Made by a program: the position numbers and the translations under genes. Below the pieces are notes generated by a model, which was not told where the DNA came from, did not search any database, and saw nothing but the letters and a program-made list of their open reading frames with translations. Shown here in pieces: positions 4,848 through 11,852 of a stretch of 14,291 nt of DNA. The DNA is from Halobacteriales archaeon SW_9_67_25. Its GTDB lineage: Archaea > Halobacteriota > Halobacteria > Halobacteriales > Haloarculaceae. How positions within the stretch are numbered: position 1 is the first letter of the stretch; each line of letters opens with the position of its first letter. Where the stretch lies: positions 1-14,291 of the forward strand of contig PXSU01000093.1 in assembly GCA_003022745.1 (NCBI GenBank). The letters are read 5' to 3'.

Positions 4848-6439
4848 GGCGGGACCCGGACGCGGTCCGGACGCTGCCCGAAGCACTCGAACGCAAGGCC
4901 ACCCAGCGTCCGGACACGCCCTACCTCCGGCACGGCGGCCGCCACCTCACCTATGGCGAACTCGACGACCGGGCCGACGCGGTCGCCGGGGGGCTCCGGT
5001 CGGCGGGCGTCGACCCCGGCGACACGGTCTGTCTGTCGCTGTACAACTCGCCCGCGTACGTGTGTACGGTTTTTGCCCTTGCGAAACTCGGCGCGGTCGC
5101 GGCCCCCATCGACACGCGCTTTACCGGCGACACGCTCGCGTACGTCCTCTCGCAGACGGGTGCAGACGTCATCCTCGTGGATGCCGACACCCGCTCGGCC
5201 TACGAGGCTGTCCGGGGCCAGGTCCCGAACGTCACCACCGAATACTTGCTGGGTGAGGGCCAAAACCACGGGTATCGCCCCTTCAGCGACCTCCGCCGGG
5301 ACCCTCCGGATGATCCACCACGGGCCGACGTTTCCGAAACCGACACTGCATCGATAACCTACGTCCAGCGCCACGCCGCGGAGCGCCCCAGGGGCGTCAT
5401 GTTGCCACACTTCTCCTATGTCAACACCGGGCGGGAAGCTGTGGCGCTGTTCGAGTTCGGGCCCGAGGACCGCGTGTTCACGACGCTTCCGCTCTACAGC
5501 ATCTTCACCCTGCATCTCGGGCTGATGGGGACGCTGCTGGCCGAGGCCGAGTTCGTCCTCGATCAACAGTTCGACCCCGACCGGTTCTGGGACCGGCTCG
5601 AATCCAGCGGGGCGACTGCCTTCCTGTATCTCAGCCGGATGCTGTCTGTGCTGTACAACCAGGAGCGCGGGCCCGCGGGTGGCGCCGAGTCTGTCGAGTG
5701 GGCCATCGGTCACGGGTTCGGGTTCGACACCGACGAGGAACTCATCCGGAACTTCGAGGAGCGGTTCGGTATCACGGTCCTCGAGGGGTACGGCGTCACT
5801 GAAGTCGCGACCATCGCAACCTACAACCGACCCGACGATCGCCGGCCGGGCAGTGTCGGCAAGCCGGCCTCCTACGTGGACGTGCGGGTCGTCGACGACG
5901 AGGACAGGCCGGTCGGTCCGGGCGAGACCGGCGAAATCGTCGTCCGCCCGACCCGACCGAACACGACGATGCAGGGCTACTACGACGACCCCGAAGGGAC
6001 CGTCGAGGCCTGGCGCAACCAGTGGATCCACACCCGCGATATCGGCTACCTGGACGAGGACGGCTTCCTCCATTTCGTCGCCAACCGCGACAATTCCATC
6101 TACAGGGGTACGGTCGCCGGGCGGATCTCGTCGCTGGAGATCGAGAGCGTCATCGACGCCAATCCGGGCGTCGCCGAGTCGGCTGTGGTCGGCGTGACCA
6201 ACGAACGCGGCAGCGAAGAAATAAAGGCGGTGGTCGTGCCTGCCGAAGGGACCGACCTCGACCCAGTCGATATCTGTCAGCACTGCGAACGGCAACTCCC
6301 ATACCTGAAGGTTCCGCGTTTCATCGCAATCAGGGAGGCGCTGCCCCGGAGCCCGTCGGGCAAAGTCCAGAAACGCGAGCTCAGTGACGGCGTCCGCGGG
6401 GCCTGGGACCGCGAGAGTGGCTACGAACTGAGCCGGTAG
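4844..6439 (+). CDS. Acyl-CoA synthetase (AMP-forming ligase) with aberrant P-loop
   Basis: This 531-residue protein of the ANL adenylate-forming superfamily should activate a carboxylic acid with ATP and CoA, the first step of the adjoining CoA-ester pathway. The C-terminal half resembles CaiC-type ligases. Motifs are A5 GYGVTE (315-320), A7 with Asp399, and A10 RSPSGKVQKREL with catalytic Lys507. Three conserved places are abnormal. The P-loop after ITY173, normally TSGTTGRPKG, reads VQRHAAERPRG (174-184). The A7 TGD reads TRD (397-399). The A8 stretch, normally like RRRGENISS, reads YRGTVAGRISS (420-430). Elsewhere the protein looks normal in length and content. The family is certain; catalytic competence is doubtful. 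The ATG overlaps the IclR stop (translational coupling), and the 3-hydroxyacyl-CoA dehydrogenase follows after 32 nt. Confidence 0.88.
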   Translation: MRRDPDAVRTLPEALERKATQRPDTPYLRHGGRHLTYGELDDRADAVAGGLRSAGVDPGDTVCLSLYNSPAYVCTVFALAKLGAVAAPIDTRFTGDTLAYVLSQTGADVILVDADTRSAYEAVRGQVPNVTTEYLLGEGQNHGYRPFSDLRRDPPDDPPRADVSETDTASITYVQRHAAERPRGVMLPHFSYVNTGREAVALFEFGPEDRVFTTLPLYSIFTLHLGLMGTLLAEAEFVLDQQFDPDRFWDRLESSGATAFLYLSRMLSVLYNQERGPAGGAESVEWAIGHGFGFDTDEELIRNFEERFGITVLEGYGVTEVATIATYNRPDDRRPGSVGKPASYVDVRVVDDEDRPVGPGETGEIVVRPTRPNTTMQGYYDDPEGTVEAWRNQWIHTRDIGYLDEDGFLHFVANRDNSIYRGTVAGRISSLEIESVIDANPGVAESAVVGVTNERGSEEIKAVVVPAEGTDLDPVDICQHCERQLPYLKVPRFIAIREALPRSPSGKVQKRELSDGVRGAWDRESGYELSR

Positions 6440-6471
6440 ACTTAGGGCGTACCTGGCCCCACGACCACGCG

Positions 6472-7335
6472 ATGACGGGCGCCACCGGAGCCATCGAGAC
6501 TGTGGGCGTGGTCGGTGCGGGAACCATGGGCAGTGACATCGCGCAGGTCGCGGCCGCCTCGGGGTTCGAGGTCGCGGTGCGTGACATCGAACAGCAGTTC
6601 GTCGAGGACGGCCTCGCAACTATCGAGTCCAACCTCGACCGCGACGTCGAGAAGGGCCGTCGCTCCCGCGCGGACGCCAACGCCGTTCGCGAGCGCGTCA
6701 CCGGGACGACCGACCTGGCCGACCTCGGGGACTGTGACCTCGTCGTCGAGGCGGTCGTCGAGGATATCGACGTCAAGCGGGACGTCTTCGCCGACCTGAA
6801 CGACATCACCGACGACGGGGCCGTGCTCGCGACGAACACCAGCACGCTCTCTGTCACGACCATCGCGAGCGCAACCGACCGTCCCGACCGGGTGGTCGGC
6901 ATCCACTTCATGAACCCCGTCCCGGTCATGGACGGTGTCGAAATCGTCGTGGGCGAGAAGACGGCCGACGCGGTCGTCGAGTCTGCCCACGCGTTCGCTG
7001 CGGCGCTGGACAAGGAGACCTGGGAGTGTGAGGACAAACCCGGCTTCGTCTCGAACCGCATCCTGATGCCCTGGATCAACGAGGGTGTCCGGGCCTACGA
7101 CGAGGGCGTCGCCACGAAGGAGGACATCGACCGCGGGATGAAACTCGGTACGAACGTCCCGATGGGACCGCTCGAGCTGGCCGACCACATCGGCCTCGAC
7201 GTCTGTCTGCACGCCACCGAAACGCTCCACGAGGAGCTGGGCGACCGTTACAAGCCCGCCTACTTGCTCAAACGGAAGGTTGCAGCCGGCGACCTCGGCA
7301 AGAAGACCGGGCAGGGGTTCTACGAGTACGATTAG
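6472..7335 (+). CDS. 3-hydroxyacyl-CoA dehydrogenase
   Basis: This 287-residue protein is an NAD-dependent L-3-hydroxyacyl-CoA dehydrogenase, which oxidises 3-hydroxyacyl-CoA to 3-oxoacyl-CoA in beta-oxidation. The N-terminal Rossmann domain carries GAGTMG (15-20). The catalytic set is complete: Ser124, His145 in HFMNPVPVM, Glu157 and Asn195 in KPGFVSNRILMP. The C-terminal domain has the usual MGPLELADHIGLD and ends GKKTGQGFYEYD. Length and motifs match single-domain HBD/HAD enzymes, so the gene looks fully functional. It follows the ligase by 32 nt with no obvious TATA box between them and is likely co-transcribed; it converges on the acyl-CoA dehydrogenase with a 24-nt gap. It may act on 3-hydroxybutyryl-CoA or longer or branched substrates; chain length is not visible from the sequence. 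Confidence 0.95.
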   Translation: MTGATGAIETVGVVGAGTMGSDIAQVAAASGFEVAVRDIEQQFVEDGLATIESNLDRDVEKGRRSRADANAVRERVTGTTDLADLGDCDLVVEAVVEDIDVKRDVFADLNDITDDGAVLATNTSTLSVTTIASATDRPDRVVGIHFMNPVPVMDGVEIVVGEKTADAVVESAHAFAAALDKETWECEDKPGFVSNRILMPWINEGVRAYDEGVATKEDIDRGMKLGTNVPMGPLELADHIGLDVCLHATETLHEELGDRYKPAYLLKRKVAAGDLGKKTGQGFYEYD

Positions 7336-7359
7336 GGCTGCGAATCGCGTGCCTGTGGC

Positions 7360-8484
7360 TCACTCCTTGAGGTGGCGTGCGATGATCTTCTTCTGGATCT
7401 CGGAGGTGCCCTCGTAGATGGTGGTGATCTTCGCGTCACGGTAGTACCGTTCGACGTCGAAGTCCTTGGTGAAGCCGTACCCGCCGTGAATCTGGACCGC
7501 GTCGCTGGCGACCGAGACGGCCGTCTCGCCCGCGAAGAACTTCGCCATGCTCGCAGCCTTGGGGTCGACACCGTCCTCGTTGCGGCGTGCAGCGTCCCGC
7601 GCGAGCAGGCGCGCGGCCTGGACGTCGGTCTGCATCTCCGCGAGCGTCGCCGCGACGGACTGGTGCTCGATGATCGGCTCGCCGAACTGCTCGCGCTCGT
7701 TAGCGTATTCGACTGCGTCGTCGAGCGCGGCCTGGGCCAGGCCGACGGCCTGGCTCGCGATGGCGATACGTCCCTCGGTCAACACCGAAAACGCGGCCTT
7801 GAGTCCCTTCCCCACCTCGGTGAGACGGTTCTCGGCCGGGATGCGTGCGTCGTCGAGGACGAGCGTCGTCGTGTCGCTGGCCCGCAACCCGAGTTTGTCC
7901 TCCTTCTTCCCGACCTCGACGCCGTCGGTGTCCTTGGGCACGAGGAACTGCGTCACGGTATCCGGGTCGTCCGGGTCGGTCTTCGCAAACAGCACGACGA
8001 CGCCAGCCCGCTCGCCGTTCGTGACCCACTGTTTGGTCCCGTCGAGGACGTACTCCTCGCCCTCCTTCCGGGCGTGTGTCGACATCTCCGCGGGGTTCGA
8101 CCCCGCGTGTGGCTCCGACAGCGCGAACGCACCCACTGGTCGGCCCCGTGCCATCCCCGGAAGCCACTCCTCTTTCTGTGCTTCCGTCGCGAACTCGCGG
8201 AGACAGGCGGTCGCGAGGTGCTGGACCGACAGCGCCGTCGCAACAGAGAGGTGGCCGTAGCCCAGTTCCTCGTTGACGATGCTGGCCGTGACCATATCGG
8301 TCTCGAAGCCGCCGTACTCCTCGGGCACCCCCAGCCCTGTCAGGTCCAGCTCCGCGAGGCCGTCCCAGACGTCTTCCGGGAACTCCTGGTTCGCATCGCT
8401 CTCGTCGGCGCGAGGCTCGACCTCCTCGGCGACGAACTCCCGGACCGTGTCCCGGATCAGCGCCTGTTCGTTCGTGAGTTCCAT
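7360..8484 (-). CDS. Acyl-CoA dehydrogenase
   Basis: This 374-residue FAD-dependent acyl-CoA dehydrogenase introduces the alpha,beta double bond into an acyl-CoA and passes electrons to an electron-transfer flavoprotein. The N-terminal helical domain begins MELTNEQALIRDTVREF. The middle domain has AFALSEPHAGSNPAEM and GTKQWVTNGERAG (flavin-contacting regions). The C-terminal domain has REQFGEPI, QIHGGYGF and YEGTSEIQKKIIARHL, in which Glu358 corresponds to the catalytic base of short- and medium-chain enzymes. Length and motifs are normal. The ATG at 8484 is chosen because the family starts there and a TTTTA element lies 27-31 nt upstream; the frame extends about 14 codons further but without family similarity. 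It follows the crotonase gene by 38 nt on the same strand. Substrate is not assignable. Confidence 0.95.
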   Translation of the reverse strand: MELTNEQALIRDTVREFVAEEVEPRADESDANQEFPEDVWDGLAELDLTGLGVPEEYGGFETDMVTASIVNEELGYGHLSVATALSVQHLATACLREFATEAQKEEWLPGMARGRPVGAFALSEPHAGSNPAEMSTHARKEGEEYVLDGTKQWVTNGERAGVVVLFAKTDPDDPDTVTQFLVPKDTDGVEVGKKEDKLGLRASDTTTLVLDDARIPAENRLTEVGKGLKAAFSVLTEGRIAIASQAVGLAQAALDDAVEYANEREQFGEPIIEHQSVAATLAEMQTDVQAARLLARDAARRNEDGVDPKAASMAKFFAGETAVSVASDAVQIHGGYGFTKDFDVERYYRDAKITTIYEGTSEIQKKIIARHLKE

Positions 8485-8510
8485 TGTCCCGGTATTGGAG
8501 AGGGGAGACC

Positions 8511-8515
8511 TAAAA
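8511..8515 (-). promoter_or_regulatory. Possible TATA box of the acyl-CoA dehydrogenase gene
   Basis: TTTTA on the minus strand lies 27-31 nt before the ATG at 8484 in the short gap after the crotonase gene. It would give the dehydrogenase its own leaderless transcript in addition to read-through from upstream. The element is short and overlaps AT bases that could occur by chance. Confidence 0.35.
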
Positions 8516-8522
8516 CGTCCGG

Positions 8523-9317
8523 TCACTCGCCGGTGAACTCGGGTTTGTCGTCACCGAAGAAGGCGTCCAGCCCGCGTCCGAAATCGTCCGTCCGCGCGGC
8601 TCCGGCGATGGCGTCGGTCTCGGCGGCCAGTTGCGATTCCAGTCTCCGGTCGAAACTTGCGGTCATCAGCCGCGTCACGCTACCCAGCGCCTGCGTGGGG
8701 CCGGCAGCCAGTTCCCCGGCCAGTTCCTCCAGCCGGTCGTCGAACTCCCCAGCAGGGACCACCTCGTTGGCCAGCCCCATCTCGGCGGCCTGCTCCCCCG
8801 ATATGGGTTCGTCCAGCAGGGCGATCTCTTTCGCGGTTCGCAGCCCGACCAGCCGCGGAAGGAAGAACGTCGAGCCACCGTCTCCGGTCAGCCCGACGCG
8901 CGGGTAGGCATAATCGAGCCGGGTCTCGTCGCTAACCAGCAGGATGTCGGGCACCAGCGCGAGGCTGAACCCGGCCCCGCCCGCGACCCCGTCGACACCT
9001 CCCACCACGGGTGTGCCGTTCTGGTGGAACTGGATGATCGCCTCGTGGAGCCGACCCGCGAGCTGGCGCATGAGTGAGGCGTCGCCCTCGGGGCCGTGGC
9101 CGTCGAACTGCGTCAGGTCCGCGCCCGTGCCGAAGAACCCTCCCGTGTGGGTCAAAACGATACAGCGCACACCAGGGTCCCCGCCCAGCCGAACCGCGGC
9201 GTCGATGAGTTCGTCCGCTGTATCGAGTCGGAGGGCGTTGCGCCGGTCCTCGTTGTCGAGCACGAGGCGAGCGACGCCGCCGTCGCGTTCGACACTCATG
9301 TTGTCGTAGTCCGTCAT
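8523..9317 (-). CDS. Enoyl-CoA hydratase/isomerase family protein, PaaG-like
   Basis: This 264-residue crotonase-fold protein has the oxyanion-hole blocks TGGFFGTGADL (58-68) and VDGVAGGAGFSLAL (108-121), then YPRVGLTGDGGSTFFLPRLVG. The two glutamates of classical enoyl-CoA hydratase are absent: Ser118 stands at the first site, and the second region reads VGLTGDGG with Asp146. This is the pattern of PaaG and related enoyl/epoxyacyl-CoA isomerases, so isomerase or ring-related chemistry is more likely than simple hydration; the exact reaction is an inference. The start ATG at 9317 is preferred to the internal ATG at 9299 because a TTTAA element lies about 29-33 nt upstream of 9317. It probably leads a two-gene minus-strand unit with the acyl-CoA dehydrogenase. 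Length is normal and no damage is visible. Confidence 0.9.
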   Translation of the reverse strand: MTDYDNMSVERDGGVARLVLDNEDRRNALRLDTADELIDAAVRLGGDPGVRCIVLTHTGGFFGTGADLTQFDGHGPEGDASLMRQLAGRLHEAIIQFHQNGTPVVGGVDGVAGGAGFSLALVPDILLVSDETRLDYAYPRVGLTGDGGSTFFLPRLVGLRTAKEIALLDEPISGEQAAEMGLANEVVPAGEFDDRLEELAGELAAGPTQALGSVTRLMTASFDRRLESQLAAETDAIAGAARTDDFGRGLDAFFGDDKPEFTGE

Positions 9318-9345
9318 GCAACGAACCGGGAGGGCCGGTCGGGGC

Positions 9346-9350
9346 TTAAA
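9346..9350 (-). promoter_or_regulatory. TATA-like element of the PaaG-like gene
   Basis: The minus strand reads GATTTAAG here, with TTTAA 29-33 nt before the ATG at 9317 and GC-rich sequence on either side. This is the spacing of a leaderless haloarchaeal promoter. Confidence 0.5.
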
Positions 9351-9398
9351 TCCCACTTCGGACCGCCTGACACTATCCCGAGTCCAGGGGATCGGTAG

Positions 9399-9647
9399 TC
9401 ACCGGACAAGATTCGAGAAGCGGTGAGGGTATCGATGGACGTGCTCGCGGTCACCGGTCGCACGGCAGACGAAGCCGCAACACTTCAGGACGAACTGATG
9501 GAACGGGGGGTGCCGGCCGACCATCCGGACGCGTTGATCGCTGCGTCGGCCAGAGAGCACGGAGCGCTGTTTGCCACTGCGGAACGTCACTTCTGGCAAG
9601 ACGACGTTCGCTCGGTACTCGACGTTGTAGCCTACGAACCGGAGTGA
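9399..9647 (+). pseudogene. PIN-domain (VapC-like) toxin, C-terminal fragment
   Basis: The frame encodes about 82 residues from the codon after an in-frame TAG (9396-9398); the first usable start is the GTG at 9423, giving 74 residues. The segment VPADHPDALIAASAREHGAL followed by FATAERHFW resembles the second half of haloarchaeal PIN-domain ribonucleases, where the Asp of PDALIAA is a conserved metal-binding residue. The N-terminal half with the first catalytic Asp (usually near LDTNVLI) is missing, and no antitoxin gene lies beside it, so this is most likely a broken VapC. Its 3' end overlaps the 3' end of the MaoC gene by 16 nt on the other strand. Family assignment is by motif recall and moderately sure. 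It could be expressed as a short peptide, but no promoter is evident. Confidence 0.6.
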
Positions 9648-10105
9648 TCGTCGTCGCGCTTCAACGACAGCACCGTCCGGTCGAACTCACAGACCAGCGG
9701 TTCGTCCTCACGGTTGACGGCGAAGGCCTCGACGTGCATCGTGACGACGCCGCGGTCGCCGTCGCTCGTCTCCCGTTTGTCAGTTACCGTCGACTGGACG
9801 CGGATCGTGTCGCCGTGGAAGACCGGCGCGGGGTGTTCGACCCCGTCGTAGGAGAGGTTCGCGACGATGGTCCCGTCGGTCGTCTCGGGGATGGTGATGC
9901 CGACAGCAAGGCTCATCGTGTAGAGGCCGTTGACGAGCTGCTCGCCGAACTGCGTGTCCGCGGCGAACACCCCGTCGAGGTGGAGTGGCTGCTGGTTCAT
10001 CGTCATGTCACAAAACTGCTGGTTGTCGCTCTCGCTTATCGTCCGCCGTCTCTCGTGTTCGATTGTCTCTCCGACCGTGAAATCCTCGTAGTACAGTCCT
10101 GTCAT
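9632..10105 (-). CDS. MaoC-like (R)-enoyl-CoA hydratase/dehydratase
   Basis: This 157-residue single hot-dog protein begins MTGLYYEDFTVGETIEHERR, a standard MaoC opening, and carries the hydratase-2 region as MTMNQQPLHLD (34-44) with His42, then FGEQLVNGLYTMSLAVG. In many relatives the catalytic Asp lies in GDxNPLH; here Asn37 and Asp33 fall in that region, the MTMN variant seen in a subgroup that includes mesaconyl/methylmalyl-CoA hydratase-like proteins. It would hydrate or dehydrate an enoyl-CoA. The start at 10105 is chosen because the family starts there. The gene lies 37 nt after the carboxyltransferase stop on the same strand and is likely the last gene of the carboxylase operon. Length is normal. 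Substrate is unknown; a link to the carboxylated CoA-ester is a contextual inference. Confidence 0.88.
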   Translation of the reverse strand: MTGLYYEDFTVGETIEHERRRTISESDNQQFCDMTMNQQPLHLDGVFAADTQFGEQLVNGLYTMSLAVGITIPETTDGTIVANLSYDGVEHPAPVFHGDTIRVQSTVTDKRETSDGDRGVVTMHVEAFAVNREDEPLVCEFDRTVLSLKRDDDHSGS

Positions 10106-10142
10106 GCTCTGGCTGGGTGTCTCCGTCTCGCCTCGGCCGTAT

Positions 10143-11852
10143 TCAGAGTATCGTCCCGTGCTTCTTGTCGGGCAGGTCCTTCTCGACGCTCTCGTAGAAG
10201 GCAAAGCGGTTCTCCAGTTCCTCCCGCAGCGTGCTCGGGGGGACGATGTCGTCGATGACCATCCCGCTGGCCATCCGGTGAACGTCGATGTCCTCGCGGT
10301 ACTCCTCGCGCAGTTCCCGTTCGCGCCGTTCGCGTTCGTCCTCGTCCTCTATTTCGGCGAGTTTCCGCGCGTAGACCGCGTTGATCGCCGCCTCGGGTCC
10401 CATGATGGCTATCTCGCCCGAGGGCAGGGCGATTGTGGATTCGGGCTCGTATGCCGGGCCGCTCATCGCGTAGATGCCGGCGCCGTAGGCCTTCCTGACG
10501 ACCACGCATTGCTTGGGAACGGTCGCGGAGGAGGTGGCGTAGATCATCTTCTTTCCCTTCTCCAGAATGGCTTCCTTCTCGACCTGCGAACCCGCCATGA
10601 AGCCCGGGGTATCACAGAGGTACAACAGCGGGACGTTGAACGCGTCACACTTCCAGACGAACTCCGCGGCCTTCTGTGCCGCGTCAGGGAAGATGGCGCC
10701 GGCCCGCTGTGCGGGCTGGTTGGCGACGATGCCGACGGGACGGCCGTCGACGCGGGCGAAGCCGGTCAGTATCTCGCCGCCGAAGTCGGGCTGGAGTTCG
10801 AACCACGAGCCACGGTCGACGACGCAGTCGATCAGGTCCGTCATGTCGTAGCCGCGGTTGGGTTCCTGCGGGACGACGCTGTCGATGTCCTTCGGCGAGG
10901 TGGCGGGATTGCGCCCCTCTGTTCGGGGCGGTTCCTCGTCGCTGTTGTCCGGCAGGTACGAGATGAGCTGTGCCACCAGCTCGCGGGCGTGCTCCTCGTC
11001 GTCGGCCACGAGGTCGGCACTCCCGGAGTGGCGGGCGTGGACGTCCGGCCCGCCCAGTTCCTCGAGGGTGATGTCCTCGCCGGTGACCATCTGGACCATC
11101 CGCGGGCTGGCGATGGCCATCGCGGACATGTCCCGGACCATCACCGTAAAATCGGCGAACACGGGAGTGTAGGCCGCGCCCGCGATGCAGGGGCCGTAGA
11201 GCACGCAGATCTGCGGTACCCGGCCCGAGAGCATCGAGTGGTTGTAGTAGTACTTTCCGATCCCCTCGCGGTTGGCGAAAAAGCCCGTCTGCTGGTCGAT
11301 ACGTCCCCCGGAGGAGTCCATCAGGTACAGGACCGGCCGGCCGGTCTTGAGCGCACGCTGTTGCATCCGGAGGAACTTCTCGACGCCCTTGGCGGCCATG
11401 CTCCCGCGCTTGACGGTGTAGTCGTTGGCCATGAAGTGGACGTTCCGTCTCTCGAATTCCGCGCCCCCGGTGACCATCCCGTCGGCGGGGAGGCGGTCCT
11501 CTGCGTCGAACTCCGCGAAGGTGCCGTTCTCGAAGAGGAACCCCTCATCGAACCACAACTCGATGCGGTCACGGACGAACAGTTTGCCCTGCTCGGGCAA
11601 CTGCTCTTTGTACTTCTCGGGGCCGCCCTCGTGGATGTCCGCGATCTCCTCCCACAGCTTCTCCTCGCGCTCGGTCGGCCCCATCTCCGGTTCGGGGCCC
11701 GGCACCTGTCCGGGTCCGTGGTAGGCTACTTCAGCGAGTTGCGCTCCACTCTCGCCGACCACCGTGACGTCGTCCTCGTACTGTGCGGCGAGCGCCTCGG
11801 CGATGATTTCTGCCTCCTCGTCGGTCGTCCCATCCGCGACCCGGACTTTCAT
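10143..11852 (-). CDS. Acyl-CoA carboxylase, carboxyltransferase (beta) subunit with N-terminal extension
   Basis: This 569-residue biotin-dependent carboxyltransferase moves CO2 from carboxybiotin to an acyl-CoA. Two crotonase-like halves are visible. The first has [13 protein letters not shown] and [14 protein letters not shown], then [10 protein letters not shown] and [10 protein letters not shown]. The second has [51 protein letters not shown] and [14 protein letters not shown]. The first 55 residues ([20 protein letters not shown], then a short linker) precede the conserved start and resemble a small separate domain. Its ATG overlaps the biotin carboxylase stop by 4 nt, so the two are translationally coupled as expected for one complex. 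Motifs are intact. Acetyl-, propionyl- and branched substrates are all possible; the sequence alone does not settle which. Confidence 0.92.
   Translation of the reverse strand: MKVRVADGTTDEEAEIIAEALAAQYEDDVTVVGESGAQLAEVAYHGPGQVPGPEPEMGPTEREEKLWEEIADIHEGGPEKYKEQLPEQGKLFVRDRIELWFDEGFLFENGTFAEFDAEDRLPADGMVTGGAEFERRNVHFMANDYTVKRGSMAAKGVEKFLRMQQRALKTGRPVLYLMDSSGGRIDQQTGFFANREGIGKYYYNHSMLSGRVPQICVLYGPCIAGAAYTPVFADFTVMVRDMSAMAIASPRMVQMVTGEDITLEELGGPDVHARHSGSADLVADDEEHARELVAQLISYLPDNSDEEPPRTEGRNPATSPKDIDSVVPQEPNRGYDMTDLIDCVVDRGSWFELQPDFGGEILTGFARVDGRPVGIVANQPAQRAGAIFPDAAQKAAEFVWKCDAFNVPLLYLCDTPGFMAGSQVEKEAILEKGKKMIYATSSATVPKQCVVVRKAYGAGIYAMSGPAYEPESTIALPSGEIAIMGPEAAINAVYARKLAEIEDEDERERRERELREEYREDIDVHRMASGMVIDDIVPPSTLREELENRFAFYESVEKDLPDKKHGTIL

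Noticed and set aside
4463..6619. Long minus-strand frame of 718 codons
   Set aside because: It is the antisense shadow of the IclR and ligase genes, and its product shows no recognisable domain.
7372..8907. Plus-strand frame of 511 codons
   Set aside because: It is antisense to the acyl-CoA dehydrogenase and PaaG-like genes, with a composition unlike real haloarchaeal proteins.
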